From Atlantibacter sp. RC6 (GTDB taxonomy: Bacteria > Pseudomonadota > Gammaproteobacteria > Enterobacterales > Enterobacteriaceae), in the NCBI RefSeq assembly GCF_014193285.1, contig NZ_JACHZE010000002.1, positions 496,001 through 560,000 on the forward strand: DNA of 64,000 bases, read 5' to 3'. The translations under genes and the position numbers were made by a program. The notes below the pieces were generated by a model that was given only the letters and a program-made list of their open reading frames with translations, ran no database searches and had not been told where the DNA came from. Below are positions 8,551-17,682 of this stretch, piece by piece. Within the stretch, counting starts at the first letter, position 1. Each line of letters opens with the position of its first letter.

Positions 8551-8840
8551 AAATTTATTCCCTTATGCTATTTCTGTTTGCCTTCGTTGTGTAGTGGCAC
8601 AGTAAATTTGTGCCACCTGATTAAAGGTGATTGACAAGGGTTTGCAAATCTATATTGTCTTTTATTTGCAAAGGCATAAAGGTTCCTCTGGCTTAAAAAC
8701 ACTCGGCTTTATCATACCGCATCTGCTGGTTATCCGGTAGCCAGACTGTGTTAACATAACCTGACTACGGACTATATCGCCGTAGCACTGAAATTGTACG
8801 ACAGGTCCAGAACATTATTTGATATCTACATGGAGGTAAC
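8551..8840. other. AT-rich island intergenic region with candidate promoter
   Basis: No gene is seen in these 290 bp. An inverted repeat TGGCAC...GTGCCA spans about 8594-8614. TTGACA at 8631-8636, a 16-bp spacer and TATTGT make a candidate + strand promoter some 190 bp before the membrane-protein gene at 8841. Confidence 0.4.
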
Positions 8841-9431
8841 ATGAGTGAACTCATCAATACATTGTTGTCATTAATTTCATCTAACTTTTTTAACAAAAAA
8901 TCAGAAAACGAAGCGCTGGAGAAATTTCTAGTCATATTTTCTCAGCCAAACCACGATCCCCGGCTTGTCGAATATTATTTCGCTCTTGCAACACGACACC
9001 GTTATGCTAAATATCATGAAATTCTTTTAATAATGAATACCCGCTATCCATTGGCCACCATCTGGATGTACAAAAGCATTAACCGCATTCAGTCAGTTGT
9101 GCTATTTAGGGATGACGGGATGGCTGAGATAACGTCTCAGGCCGGATGGCGGGCAAAATCTTCATTACTTGTTATTGATATATTCTTTGCTACTACATTT
9201 CTACTTTGTACCATGTGGGGGGCGAACGATATAAGCGTAATATATAACGCCATTGGTCACTCTGAGATAACGTATTCCATGTTGTGCAATGCTATCGGCT
9301 CAGGTATCGGTGCGATGGTTTCTTTCTTAATACTATCAATGACTGCTTATGGTTGGTGGGAAATCATCAACGCTCGGCCATTCGTTGATTACTATAATTC
9401 ACACCGAAATAATACTATAGACACAAACTGA
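8841..9431 (+). CDS. Small two-helix inner-membrane protein of unknown function
   Basis: A 196-residue protein preceded by a good GGAGG. The N-terminal about 100 residues are soluble-looking and helical (ALEKFLVIFSQPNH, LVEYYFALATRHRYAKYHEI). Two hydrophobic segments follow at about 107-127 (LLVIDIFFATTFLLC) and 150-172 (GIGAMVSFLILSMTAYGWW), with a short polar tail. No family is recognised. It is the last gene of the island, just before attR, reads as intact and has the low-GC codon use of the island. Lying beside a wall hydrolase, it could be an immunity or accessory protein, but nothing in the sequence shows this. Confidence 0.6.
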   Translation: MSELINTLLSLISSNFFNKKSENEALEKFLVIFSQPNHDPRLVEYYFALATRHRYAKYHEILLIMNTRYPLATIWMYKSINRIQSVVLFRDDGMAEITSQAGWRAKSSLLVIDIFFATTFLLCTMWGANDISVIYNAIGHSEITYSMLCNAIGSGIGAMVSFLILSMTAYGWWEIINARPFVDYYNSHRNNTIDTN

Positions 9432-9502
9432 CCGTCATTCACTTTATCTCCGTTATGCCAGTACTGCAATTGGATAAATAACAGCGTGTTAATCGTGGAT
9501 GT

Positions 9503-9524
9503 GATTCCGAGTCCGGGCACCACT
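9503..9524 (+). repeat. attR: second copy of the tRNA-Phe 22-bp repeat
   Basis: Identical to 2622-2643. The base order to the left does not match a tRNA T-arm, so this is the distal attachment site and not a second tRNA gene. Confidence 0.9.
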
Positions 9525-9530
9525 TATTCA

Positions 9531-9558
9531 GAAAACCCACCCTTGAGGCGGGTTTTTG
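9531..9558 (+). terminator. Original tRNA-Phe terminator, displaced by the island
   Basis: AAACCCACC and GGCGGGTTT form a stem with a short TTGA loop followed by a T-rich tract. It directly follows attR, where the end of the tRNA transcript would have been before insertion. Confidence 0.8.
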
Positions 9559-9618
9559 CTTTTCTGCGTCCAAACATTTGTTTCTGGCGGCAGCCCACGA
9601 AGCGCCGCCACAATACCA

Positions 9619-10704
9619 TCAGTTCCCCGCCACGCTTACCCACTTCCCTGCCCCTTTGCGCTTCGCATAAAAGGGCTGCTCGACGTAGCGCCAGGCGAGC
9701 CAGGCAAGCACAAGCGACAACACCACCGACAACGTAAAACGCGACACGCCAGATTCAATGCCGAGACTTTCAAAGCGCTTGCCAATACCGGTATTCATCA
9801 GTGTATGGATCAAATAAAGCGAAAACGAAATGTTTCCCAGCGCCACGAGGCTGCGGGGTATATATTTTCCGATGGCTTTCTCTGCGCCAATAATACACAC
9901 CAGCATTAACGCATACACCAACCCTGAACTCGTCACGCCGTGCCCGATAAGCTGATTATTTTTAAAAATCACTATTGCCAGAATCACACTGCCAGTAAAA
10001 GCAACGGCCATGAGTTTTGCAGGCAATTTTTTTAATAAAGGGTAAAGCAGCCCTACGATCATGCCTTCCAGGAATAGAAAAATCATTGGGTTAGTGATCA
10101 AACCCAGCCAGGGAGACGCATACGGGTAACCCTGGGGAGAAAGCGTGAAAGCATACCCACTCATAACCGGCAACAAAAATAACGTCAGCAGGAAATAAAG
10201 CGCAATGCCAGTCCAGCGTCGCGGGGTGAAAATCGATAACCCAATAATCAAATAAAAATAAATTTCATAATTTAGCGTCCAGCGAATCCCATACATTCCG
10301 CCATCATCGACATAAAATGGCGCATGGTCGGGATAGACAGGCTGGAATAGAATAGCGCTAATTAAATTAACTAATTTATCAGGATAATGAAAGATGCTCA
10401 TGGCTCCGGATAATAAGAAGGTAATAAGCAAAATAATATAATAGACCGGGAAGATGCGTAATATTCTGCGTTTTAAAAAATGAATGGTTCCGGATATCCC
10501 CGTGGGGGTGCGTTGCATTGTCAGCGTAATCACAAAGCCGCTAATCAGGAAAAACAGATCGACGCCGGTAGCGCCCCAGCCAAACAGCCGATCACCAACG
10601 CCAGGATACACATCGTTAAGATTCCAGCGAAAATGAAACAGCATAACGCTCATTGCCGCCAGGCCACGGAGTGCCTGGAGCCCCCTCAGTTCAGATGAGT
10701 TCAT
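9619..10704 (-). CDS. Acyltransferase family 3 (OafA/YrhL-like) membrane protein
   Basis: A 361-residue polytopic membrane protein with the acyltransferase-3 (PF01757) signatures. These are LRGLAAMSVMLFHFRW near the N-terminus (first helix with the catalytic-type His), ATGVDLFFLISGFVI and LKRRILRIFPVYY, followed by some eight further hydrophobic segments. Family members transfer acyl (often acetyl) groups onto sugars of O-antigen, peptidoglycan or other glycans at the inner membrane. There is no C-terminal SGNH domain, so it is the short form. It stands alone next to the island with no glycan cluster nearby, so the acceptor is unknown. Codon use resembles the backbone with AT-richer patches, suggesting it may also be an accessory gene. 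Confidence 0.85.
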   Translation of the reverse strand: MNSSELRGLQALRGLAAMSVMLFHFRWNLNDVYPGVGDRLFGWGATGVDLFFLISGFVITLTMQRTPTGISGTIHFLKRRILRIFPVYYIILLITFLLSGAMSIFHYPDKLVNLISAILFQPVYPDHAPFYVDDGGMYGIRWTLNYEIYFYLIIGLSIFTPRRWTGIALYFLLTLFLLPVMSGYAFTLSPQGYPYASPWLGLITNPMIFLFLEGMIVGLLYPLLKKLPAKLMAVAFTGSVILAIVIFKNNQLIGHGVTSSGLVYALMLVCIIGAEKAIGKYIPRSLVALGNISFSLYLIHTLMNTGIGKRFESLGIESGVSRFTLSVVLSLVLAWLAWRYVEQPFYAKRKGAGKWVSVAGN

Positions 10705-10899
10705 AAATTTAACTTAAGTTTATTAATGACTTAGATGAGAATGGTATTGAACGCTGCTTATATCAGTTGGCAGGATTAAAACAACTGCGATAAATGATAG
10801 GAGGTGATTTGGAAATAAAAAAAGCGCCGGATGATGACTCAACCGACGCTCAGGAATAATGACGGTACGTGTAGCTTAACTACCGAAAACAAAAAGGAC

Positions 10900-11736
10900 T
10901 TAACGCAAATCTTTCACCGCAACATGGTCCATATCATCGAACACCTGGTTCTCACCCACCATACCCCAAATAAAGGTATAGGCTTTGGTGCCCACGCCAG
11001 AGTGGATTGACCAGCTCGGGGAAATTACCGCCTGCTCGTTCTGCATCACAATATGACGGGTCTCTTGCGGTTGGCCCATCATATGGAATACGCAGCTGTT
11101 CTCGTCCATGTTGAAGTAGAAATAGACTTCCATGCGGCGCTCATGGGTGTGGCACGGCATGGTGTTCCACAGGTTGCCCGGCGCCAGTTCGGTCAGGCCC
11201 ATGCTCAACTGGCAGGTTTCCAGCACATCCGGCACAAAGTATTTGTTGATGGTGCGGCGGTTGCTGGTGACGTCTTCGCCCAGCGTGACCGGCGCGACAT
11301 CAGCCGGCGTAACGCGTTTGGTCGGGTAGGTCAGGTGCGCCGGAGCGCAGTTGTAGTAATAACGCGCCGGGTTGGCCGGGTCAGTACTCTCGAACACCAC
11401 CTCTTTCGCACCCTTGCCCACATACAAGCCATCGCGGTGGTTCATTTCATAGCAGGTGCCGTCAACACGGATCAGGCCAGGCCCGCCGATGTTGATGACG
11501 CCCAGTTCACGACGCTCCAGGAAGTAGGTCACTCCCAGCTGTTTACCCACTTCGCCGCCCACGCTCACCGTGCGGTTAACCGGCATTACGCCGCCCACAA
11601 TAATGCGGTCGATATGGCTGTACGTCATGGTGTACTCATCAGCCACGAAAACTTTTTCAATCAAAAACTCTTTACGTAACCCGGCGGTGTCCAGGGTCTT
11701 AGCGTGATCGCTATGAATACTTTGGCGTACGTCCAT
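10900..11736 (-). CDS. kduI: 5-dehydro-4-deoxy-D-glucuronate isomerase KduI
   Basis: KduI converts 5-keto-4-deoxyuronate, the product of pectin and hyaluronan lyases, into 3-deoxy-D-glycero-2,5-hexodiulosonate in the cytoplasm. The 278-residue length and sequence match E. coli KduI. Metal ligands are in [15 protein letters not shown] (H196, H198, E203), with a fourth His in SWSIHSGVG near 245. It is divergent from kdgT across a 378-bp control region with a KdgR-like operator, which groups it with the 2-keto-3-deoxygluconate regulon. The partner dehydrogenase kduD is not in the window and must lie elsewhere. Confidence 0.97.
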   Translation of the reverse strand: MDVRQSIHSDHAKTLDTAGLRKEFLIEKVFVADEYTMTYSHIDRIIVGGVMPVNRTVSVGGEVGKQLGVTYFLERRELGVINIGGPGLIRVDGTCYEMNHRDGLYVGKGAKEVVFESTDPANPARYYYNCAPAHLTYPTKRVTPADVAPVTLGEDVTSNRRTINKYFVPDVLETCQLSMGLTELAPGNLWNTMPCHTHERRMEVYFYFNMDENSCVFHMMGQPQETRHIVMQNEQAVISPSWSIHSGVGTKAYTFIWGMVGENQVFDDMDHVAVKDLR

Positions 11737-12114
11737 TATGTCTCCTCAGTGACGTTACGGGGGCTAAGAATAACGCCCGTTATTATTAATTCAGCATATC
11801 CAACAATAAAAAGTACAAACTCTTTACATTAATTTTCGCTGCTACCGATCTTAACAAAACCAAAAATCAATATTGTGACGAAGATAACTAAAACAACGTT
11901 TCATTTCTATTGAATCAATATTCCAATGGATCAATAGTATCACCACTGATTAGCGAGATTCAGATTTTACTTAAACCAGGCGGCAAGGTTACCCATAACG
12001 GCCAGCCCTCCCAGCCAGGACATAACGACTCGCAACGCATAAAAAATCTTTTTTATTAGCAGCTTGCAAAACCTGCCTGCTGATACCAGAAAATCTAAGT
12101 TAAGAGGCTTGTAC
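11737..12114. promoter_or_regulatory. Divergent kduI/kdgT control region with KdgR-like operator
   Basis: This AT-rich 378-bp region holds a partial palindrome at 11889-11907 (AAAACAACGTTTCATTT), resembling the KdgR operator seen before pectin and uronate genes. Placement between two genes of that regulon supports it. Individual -10/-35 elements were not fixed with confidence. Confidence 0.5.
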
Positions 12115-13110
12115 ATGAAAATTAAAGCGACTATGGAACGAATCCCGGGCGGGATGATGCTTATTCCGCTGCTGCTCGGCGCCGTACTCAATACCTTTGC
12201 CCCCAACACTGGCGCGTATTTTGGTTCCTTTACCAAAGGTATGATTAGCGGAACGGTACCGATTCTGGCGGTCTGGTTTTTCTGTATCGGGGCCTCTATT
12301 GATTTACGTGCAACCGGCACCGTTTTGCGTAAATCCGGTACGCTGGTTATCACTAAAATCGGCGTAGCCTGGCTGGTGGCGATGATTGCCGCGTCGTTTA
12401 TCCCGGAAGGCGGGATTCAGACCGGCTTCTTTGCCGGAATTTCGGTACTGGCTATCGTCTCTGCCATGGATATGACCAACGGCGGCCTGTATGCCAGCCT
12501 GATGAACCAGTACGGTACCAAAGAAGAGTCTGGCGCATTCGTCCTGATGTCTCTGGAATCCGGCCCGCTGATGACCATGGTGATCCTGGGTTCCGCCGGT
12601 CTGGCATCGTTTGAACCGCACCACTTTATTGGCGCTGTGCTGCCGTTCCTGATTGGTTTCACCCTGGGTAACCTGGACCACGATTTCCGCGCGTTCTTCA
12701 GCAAGGCGACGCCGGTTCTGATCCCGTTCTTCGGCTTCGCGCTGGGTAACACCATCAACCTGGGCGTGATTCTGGATACTGGCCTGCTGGGCGTGGTACT
12801 GGGTGTTGCGGTTATCGTTATCACCGGTATCCCGTTGATTATCGCAGACCGCGTGATTGGCGGCGGTAATGGTACTGCAGGTGTGGCTGCGTCTTCCGCA
12901 GCAGGCGCTGCGGTTGCTAACCCGGTGATTATCGCGCAGATTAACCCGGCGTTTGAACCGGTCGCCGCTTCCGCTACCGCGCTGGTCGCCGCGAGCGTTA
13001 TCGTCACCGCCATCCTGGTGCCGATTATCACCGCGCTGTACGCTAAACATGTTGGCGGCTATAAACCCGCTGAAGTGAAAGAGCCGGAGCAGCAGGTTCA
13101 GCACCACTAA
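12115..13110 (+). CDS. kdgT: 2-keto-3-deoxygluconate permease KdgT
   Basis: KdgT imports 2-keto-3-deoxygluconate with protons. The 331 residues contain about ten hydrophobic helices and the conserved strings [42 protein letters not shown] and [13 protein letters not shown] 12115 was chosen over an in-frame upstream codon at 12064 because [13 protein letters not shown] aligns with the E. coli N-terminus. GAGG lies about 9 bp ahead. It pairs with divergent kduI for uptake and use of pectin or uronate breakdown products. A strong terminator follows 13 bp after the stop. Confidence 0.96.
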   Translation: MKIKATMERIPGGMMLIPLLLGAVLNTFAPNTGAYFGSFTKGMISGTVPILAVWFFCIGASIDLRATGTVLRKSGTLVITKIGVAWLVAMIAASFIPEGGIQTGFFAGISVLAIVSAMDMTNGGLYASLMNQYGTKEESGAFVLMSLESGPLMTMVILGSAGLASFEPHHFIGAVLPFLIGFTLGNLDHDFRAFFSKATPVLIPFFGFALGNTINLGVILDTGLLGVVLGVAVIVITGIPLIIADRVIGGGNGTAGVAASSAAGAAVANPVIIAQINPAFEPVAASATALVAASVIVTAILVPIITALYAKHVGGYKPAEVKEPEQQVQHH

Positions 13111-13122
13111 TCGCTAAACCCC

Positions 13123-13157
13123 AAAAAAAAACGCCGCACTCCCGAGTGCGGCGTTTT
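13123..13157 (+). terminator. kdgT terminator
   Basis: AAACGCCGCACT and AGTGCGGCGTTT form a 12-bp stem around a CCCG loop, preceded by an A run and followed by Ts. It can also serve yjcZ from the other side. Confidence 0.9.
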
Positions 13158-13178
13158 GCTTTATAAGATGAAATAAAA

Positions 13179-14054
13179 TCAGGCAGCCAGCGAATCCACC
13201 AGCACCTCATCCACCATCGCCCCGGCCAGCCGCGACGCAGAGCACAACCGCGGCATCCCCAACGCCACGCTTTTCCAGCTCTGGGTTACCGACCAGCATA
13301 CCGGCTGGCGTTCGCTGTCGCTCCAGTTGCCCAGCCAACTGAGGGTATCCTTATAATCCAGCAGGCTCGGCGTTGGCGGGGAGTTGAGCCACTGCTGATA
13401 AAAATGTCGCGTTTGCGCCGAGGCGTCGACGCTTTTCGCCAGCAGCGCCGTGGACTGTTGGCGGATCTCTTCCAGTAGCGTCTCGCGTACACGCGGCGTG
13501 CTCAGCCGAATCGCCGCGCCGCACCGTCCCCAGCGCAGTTCCTCCAGTACCACATAGCAGCGGCCCGCCGGGGAAAACTCGCCATAATGGCCGCTACGCC
13601 AACGGGCGAATACCGCATCGATATGCTCGCGCCCTTCATTTTCCAGCCCGCGCGCGGCCAGGTCGTCTTCGAGCCGCGTCGCGCACTGCTGATAGTAGCT
13701 GCCCAACTGCTCCAGTTGCGTCACGAGCGCAGGATCCCGCCCCGGGATTTCCGCCAGCAGCGCCTGGGCAATCAGGCTTAACGCCATATGACCAGGCTGG
13801 CGATACTGGCTGACGCCGTCCAGCAGCCCCGGCAGCCATTGCGCGCCCTCGGTCATGGCGGCGGTTGTCCACCAGTTCGGCAGGTTGGATTGCGCCAGCA
13901 ACTCTTTCTGCAACCGCTCGCCAATTGCCTGCTGATGGGGAACCGCCGGTGACACGCGCCGTTGCTGTACAGCAAGGGTGGTATCGACCATCCATTTATC
14001 CGTGACGCTTTGCAAATGGCGCCCTGGCCCATCAAGTAACGCGGTCTGCCTCAT
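13179..14054 (-). CDS. yjcZ: YjcZ family protein
   Basis: A 291-residue protein corresponding in length and neighbourhood to E. coli YjcZ, the gene paired with crfC (yjdA). It begins MRQTALLDGPGRHLQSVTDK and is rich in Arg, Gln and Trp, with no membrane segment or signal peptide. The start overlaps the crfC stop by 4 bp, so translation is coupled. In E. coli, yjcZ has been tied to motility phenotypes; the biochemical role is unknown. The shared operon suggests it works with the CrfC GTPase. Confidence 0.88.
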   Translation of the reverse strand: MRQTALLDGPGRHLQSVTDKWMVDTTLAVQQRRVSPAVPHQQAIGERLQKELLAQSNLPNWWTTAAMTEGAQWLPGLLDGVSQYRQPGHMALSLIAQALLAEIPGRDPALVTQLEQLGSYYQQCATRLEDDLAARGLENEGREHIDAVFARWRSGHYGEFSPAGRCYVVLEELRWGRCGAAIRLSTPRVRETLLEEIRQQSTALLAKSVDASAQTRHFYQQWLNSPPTPSLLDYKDTLSWLGNWSDSERQPVCWSVTQSWKSVALGMPRLCSASRLAGAMVDEVLVDSLAA

Positions 14055-16420
14055 ACGCCATACTCCGCTGCAAAAAGGGTTTGGATATCATCACGCAGTA
14101 GCCGGGCGTCTTCATAAATGAATCCGGCGGTGGCATTGCACTGTTGCAACTGTTTACGCAGCGCCAGCAGCGCATCTTCATTTTGCTGACGGGCAACCAG
14201 GCTTTGTTGCAGGCTGGCTTCGATGGACGACAGCGCGCCAGAAAATTCGGCGAAAAAGCTGGCCAACCCGGCGCTGACGGAGACATCAATTTGCGTATCC
14301 ATCGCCTGTCGCACCTGGCTGCTGAACTGCTCGATGTGCTGATACAGCTTTTGCTCAAGGCCAGGAATATCAATCACGAAACGCCGGGCGCTGGCGGTAT
14401 AGCCTTCCCAGCCCCACTCCGAGCTGTTCAGCCAGCGTACCACCGTTCCCTTCATCCCTCCCCGGCGGCGGGCGTGGTTAAGCGGCAGCGTTTGCTGATC
14501 GATCGCGTCGTTAAACAGCGAATGCGCGTTAAAGTTAAGCTGATTGGCGCTGAATACGGGTAGCGTAATGTGCGCTTTAAATCCCGCCTGGATCAGGCCG
14601 TCGGAAACGCGGGTTTCGATGGGGTGTAACGCGTCGCGCAGGGTACGCGTCAGCGTGATTTCCAGTTGGCTGAACAGCGTCGCCAGATCGCGGATTAGCC
14701 CTTCCTGGAAGCCCAGCATAATCACATCACAGGAGGCGCGGATTTTGTGCAGTTGGGTGCGCGCTTCGCTTTCTGACTCCAGCATCATCTGCTGGCAGCC
14801 CGGTTCAAAATCACGGCGGCGATGCGGGTCGTGGCGGCCTATGCCACTCAGGGAGACTTCCGGGATTTGCCCGCTGCGGAAATAACTGCTCAGGCTTTCG
14901 ATCATGCGGCGCTGATAGTCCGCAATGCACGCCGCCCCGCCCTGCAACGCCTGGGCCACTTCGTGCTGTACCTCATCACGTACCCCGTTACGGGATGAAT
15001 GAAGCTCTTCAATATTCTGGCGCAGCCGCACGATGCTCTGCTGAAGCTGGTCGCTGGCGATATCCAGCCCCTGGCGGCGGAACGTCATATAGGTTTGCGC
15101 GCTTTGCGCATAGTTGAGCAATTTATGCGAGGCAGAGCGCAGCGCGTAGAGCGAGGCATTGGCATGGGCCGCATGCAGCACCGTTTTGATCGGCTGCTCG
15201 AACAGGGAATCTTCCCACAGCAGCTCGGCGGCATGGCGCAGCGCGGTGATATCGGTTAACGATTCGGTACGCCAGCGTCGGCCCAGCGCCGCTTCCGCAA
15301 AATCCTGCACCCAGAGCTGTTCGGTATGGGGCGGCAACTGGCCTTTATGCATCAGCTCGTGGCGCGCGCGATTGGCTAAATACGCCCACATCGATGACAC
15401 CGGGAAAATATGGTCCGGCTCGATATGCCCTTTCATCAGGGTGCCGGAAATCAGCGCCCGCACCTGATCTTCATCGTCGCTGTTGCGGTCTTTCTGGTCG
15501 AATTTATTCACCAGCGCGTACAGCGGTACCGATTTGCCCACCGTTGATAACGCCTGGCGCACTTCCTCATCGGAAACCGACTTGAGCTGGGTGTAATCCA
15601 TCACCGCCAGCACCGCCGACGCACTTGCCAGCTGTTCCTGAAGCATTTTTTGCAAATGGGGCTGGCCTGCCTCGTTGGGCCCGGGGGTATCTAACAGGGT
15701 CAACTGCCCTAATCCCTGGTCCATCCCCGCCAGATGGACGAACTCCACCTGAATAAACGGAATATGCTCAATCGCGGTATAGGCGCTGAAGGGAAACGCC
15801 ACATCCAGCACTTTTGACAAACGCACCAGATCGTTGAGGCTTTTCAGGCAGTGGAAGATGGGCTGCGCGCCTAAATACTGCTTCTCGAACCGGGTGCCGC
15901 TGGCGATGCGCAACAGCAGGCTGTCCATGTCCTTATCAATTTCCAACTGCGTGGCGAGGTTGTCCCGGCGCCGGACGTGCAATTTTTTTTGCAGTTCGGC
16001 CATTAACGTTTCGATGGGCCCGACATGGGGAAAGTACAGCACCGGCTCAACCTGGCCTGGGGTATGGCGAATCAACGTCGGGAGCGCCGTCATGGGGCGG
16101 TTGCGGTTCGGCAGCACTTCCGTGCCGACGATGGCGTTGATGGTGGTGGATTTTCCCGCTTTCATGGTGCCGACAATCGCCAGCACCATTTCCTGATGTG
16201 TCACCTTACGCAGTTCATTGCGCAATGTTTCCTGTTGAACCTCCACGCCTTTGTGGCTGAAGTGTAACGGATGAATAGTGGCGATCCGCGCGCCATCCAG
16301 ACCAGATGGATTTTCCTGCACCGCCAGGGGGATTTTTTTCAGCATATCCAGGTTATGCATGGCGAGATGGATTAACCGCTCCGCTTCCTGGCTTAATTCA
16401 AAAATTGTCTGTGTATGCAT
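14051..16420 (-). CDS. crfC: Clamp-binding dynamin-like GTPase CrfC
   Basis: CrfC is a dynamin-like protein reported in E. coli to bind the DNA polymerase clamp and to help sister-replisome colocalisation and segregation. GTPase motifs are intact: G1 GTMKAGKST (84-92), G3 DTPGPNEAG (about 243) and G4 NKFD (about 305). The C-terminal half is long-helical, as in dynamins. The N-terminus MHTQTIFELSQEAERL matches CrfC. At 789 residues it is longer than the 742 of the E. coli protein. AAGGA precedes the ATG by 10 bp. It is cotranscribed with yjcZ. Confidence 0.92.
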   Translation of the reverse strand: MHTQTIFELSQEAERLIHLAMHNLDMLKKIPLAVQENPSGLDGARIATIHPLHFSHKGVEVQQETLRNELRKVTHQEMVLAIVGTMKAGKSTTINAIVGTEVLPNRNRPMTALPTLIRHTPGQVEPVLYFPHVGPIETLMAELQKKLHVRRRDNLATQLEIDKDMDSLLLRIASGTRFEKQYLGAQPIFHCLKSLNDLVRLSKVLDVAFPFSAYTAIEHIPFIQVEFVHLAGMDQGLGQLTLLDTPGPNEAGQPHLQKMLQEQLASASAVLAVMDYTQLKSVSDEEVRQALSTVGKSVPLYALVNKFDQKDRNSDDEDQVRALISGTLMKGHIEPDHIFPVSSMWAYLANRARHELMHKGQLPPHTEQLWVQDFAEAALGRRWRTESLTDITALRHAAELLWEDSLFEQPIKTVLHAAHANASLYALRSASHKLLNYAQSAQTYMTFRRQGLDIASDQLQQSIVRLRQNIEELHSSRNGVRDEVQHEVAQALQGGAACIADYQRRMIESLSSYFRSGQIPEVSLSGIGRHDPHRRRDFEPGCQQMMLESESEARTQLHKIRASCDVIMLGFQEGLIRDLATLFSQLEITLTRTLRDALHPIETRVSDGLIQAGFKAHITLPVFSANQLNFNAHSLFNDAIDQQTLPLNHARRRGGMKGTVVRWLNSSEWGWEGYTASARRFVIDIPGLEQKLYQHIEQFSSQVRQAMDTQIDVSVSAGLASFFAEFSGALSSIEASLQQSLVARQQNEDALLALRKQLQQCNATAGFIYEDARLLRDDIQTLFAAEYGV

Positions 16421-16990
16421 AAAATGTTTCCTTAATGCAAATTTTCTTTAGTTTTATTTGCTTTCTCTTTTTATTATCTGGTAACGCCTTTTATAATTAC
16501 TGAAGGAAATAAAATCCTGATTTGTTAAAACGCCGTTTTGCTTGCTGTAAATAACCCGTTTGTCCATCTGGCGGCGTTATTAAAATGGCTTAGCGCGGCT
16601 ATCTCTGCTGGATTTTCTTTTTTATCTGCTAAAGACAAAAGCCCTCCGGAATGGGCAAATAAGCCATTCGGTGGAGGTGATTAAGCGCGCATTCGTGGTG
16701 GCCGATGGGTAGCCCTGATGATTATCGATAACCATAGAATAATAAATATCACTTAAGAGGCCAGAATAACACCGACACAAGACAAATCACGATATATGTT
16801 TCGCATATTTGCGCTAAAATTTAGGTTATTGACAACCTTCCTGAAGTGACATCGCAAGGGTTGCCCCCGCTTAGGGAATAATCCCTGATAAACCCAGGGA
16901 TTCAGGTTATAATCCCCGGTTTTTGCGGGTGAATACCCGTATTCCACCTATAGCGGTGCACTGCCCGCCACAGTTTCAAGAGGAAAACCC
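16421..16990. other. 570-bp intergenic region between crfC and yjdM
   Basis: No gene is seen. It carries the divergent promoters of crfC and yjdM and a stem-loop at 16642-16677 (CCTCC/GGAGG plus GAATGG/CCATTC). On the minus strand this is followed by a T-rich tract, like a terminator 220 nt ahead of the crfC start. It could be an attenuator or the end of a small RNA. Confidence 0.4.
16885..16913 (+). promoter_or_regulatory. Candidate yjdM promoter
   Basis: CTGATA, a 17-bp spacer and a perfect TATAAT (16908-16913) lie 77 bp before the yjdM start. Confidence 0.55.
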
Positions 16991-17326
16991 ATGCAACTTC
17001 CCCACTGCCCTCAGTGCCAGTCCGAATACACTTATGAAGATAACGGCATGTTCATTTGCCCGGAATGCGCGCACGAATGGAACGCCGCTGAAGAAGCGCC
17101 GGAAGCCGACACGCTGATCGTTAAAGATGCCAACGGCAACCTGCTGGCCGATGGCGACAGCGTTACCGTTATCAAAGATCTCAAAGTCAAAGGCAGCTCT
17201 TCGATGCTGAAAATCGGCACCAAAGTAAAAGGTATTCGTCTGGTAGAAGGCGACCATAACATTGATTGCAAAATCGATGGCTTTGGCCCGATGAAGTTAA
17301 AATCAGAATTCGTTAAAAAGAACTGA
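16991..17326 (+). CDS. yjdM: Zinc-ribbon protein YjdM (formerly PhnA)
   Basis: A 111-residue cytoplasmic protein. The N-terminal zinc ribbon has paired cysteines in [11 protein letters not shown] and [10 protein letters not shown], and the remainder is an SH3-like beta domain ([15 protein letters not shown]). It matches E. coli YjdM, once called PhnA. Despite the old name it is not phosphonoacetate hydrolase and is not needed for C-P lyase; its function is unknown. It stands alone with its own promoter and a perfect terminator. In E. coli, yjdN (phnB) follows, but here an Aer-type receptor and a DUF2235 gene take that place. Confidence 0.93.
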   Translation: MQLPHCPQCQSEYTYEDNGMFICPECAHEWNAAEEAPEADTLIVKDANGNLLADGDSVTVIKDLKVKGSSSMLKIGTKVKGIRLVEGDHNIDCKIDGFGPMKLKSEFVKKN

Positions 17327-17331
17327 TGCTG

Positions 17332-17363
17332 ACTCTGCGCCGTCACACCGCGCAGAGTTTTTT
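17332..17363 (+). terminator. yjdM terminator
   Basis: ACTCTGCGC and GCGCAGAGT form a perfect 9-bp stem with a 9-nt loop, followed by TTTTT. Confidence 0.9.
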
Positions 17364-17682
17364 CTCTCTGAATTGATTATTATACTAAAGTAAACGCTGC
17401 CCGCGCTATTTCTGCTGGTGCTATCGATTTATCGCTTAGCCGATATTCCCACCATTTCAAGACACTTCAAAAATATATTTAAATGTATTGACCGCATTCA
17501 CAGATTAAGTTTTATATTCATATATATCAATTAGTTAACAATGATTCATTGTTTGTATTATTAAAAATCTATGTTTTTTTGGACATTTTAAAGCGCGTAT
17601 TAAACCTAAAGATAATACGCACCCCACCGATAAGTAATAAATCCGTCACAAACAACCGTATCCGTTTATTAAGGATGAATGT
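17364..17682. other. AT-rich region upstream of the chemoreceptor gene
   Basis: These 319 bp contain no gene. A GCCGATAT at 17439-17446 resembles a flagellar sigma-28 -10 element, but no TAAA lies at the proper distance upstream, so no promoter is called. Confidence 0.35.

Larger units (their letters stand above)
2644..9524. mobile_element. tRNA-Phe genomic island, degraded integrative element
   Basis: The segment between the two 22-bp repeats separates tRNA-Phe from its terminator (9531 onward). It is visibly richer in A+T than the flanking backbone. At the tRNA end it carries a C-terminal integrase scrap joined to an N-terminal scrap of an ICE relaxase. It then holds a nonsense-interrupted frame, a three-gene operon, a broken hcp gene and a membrane protein. 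With no intact integrase or conjugation genes it should be immobile without help in trans. Confidence 0.85.

Noticed and set aside
9503..9524. Possible second tRNA-Phe gene
   Set aside because: Only the last part of the T-arm and acceptor is present; upstream sequence cannot fold as a tRNA, so it is an att site.
17439..17446. Flagellar sigma-28 promoter before the Aer-type gene
   Set aside because: The GCCGATAT resembles the -10 element but no TAAA -35 occurs at the required distance.
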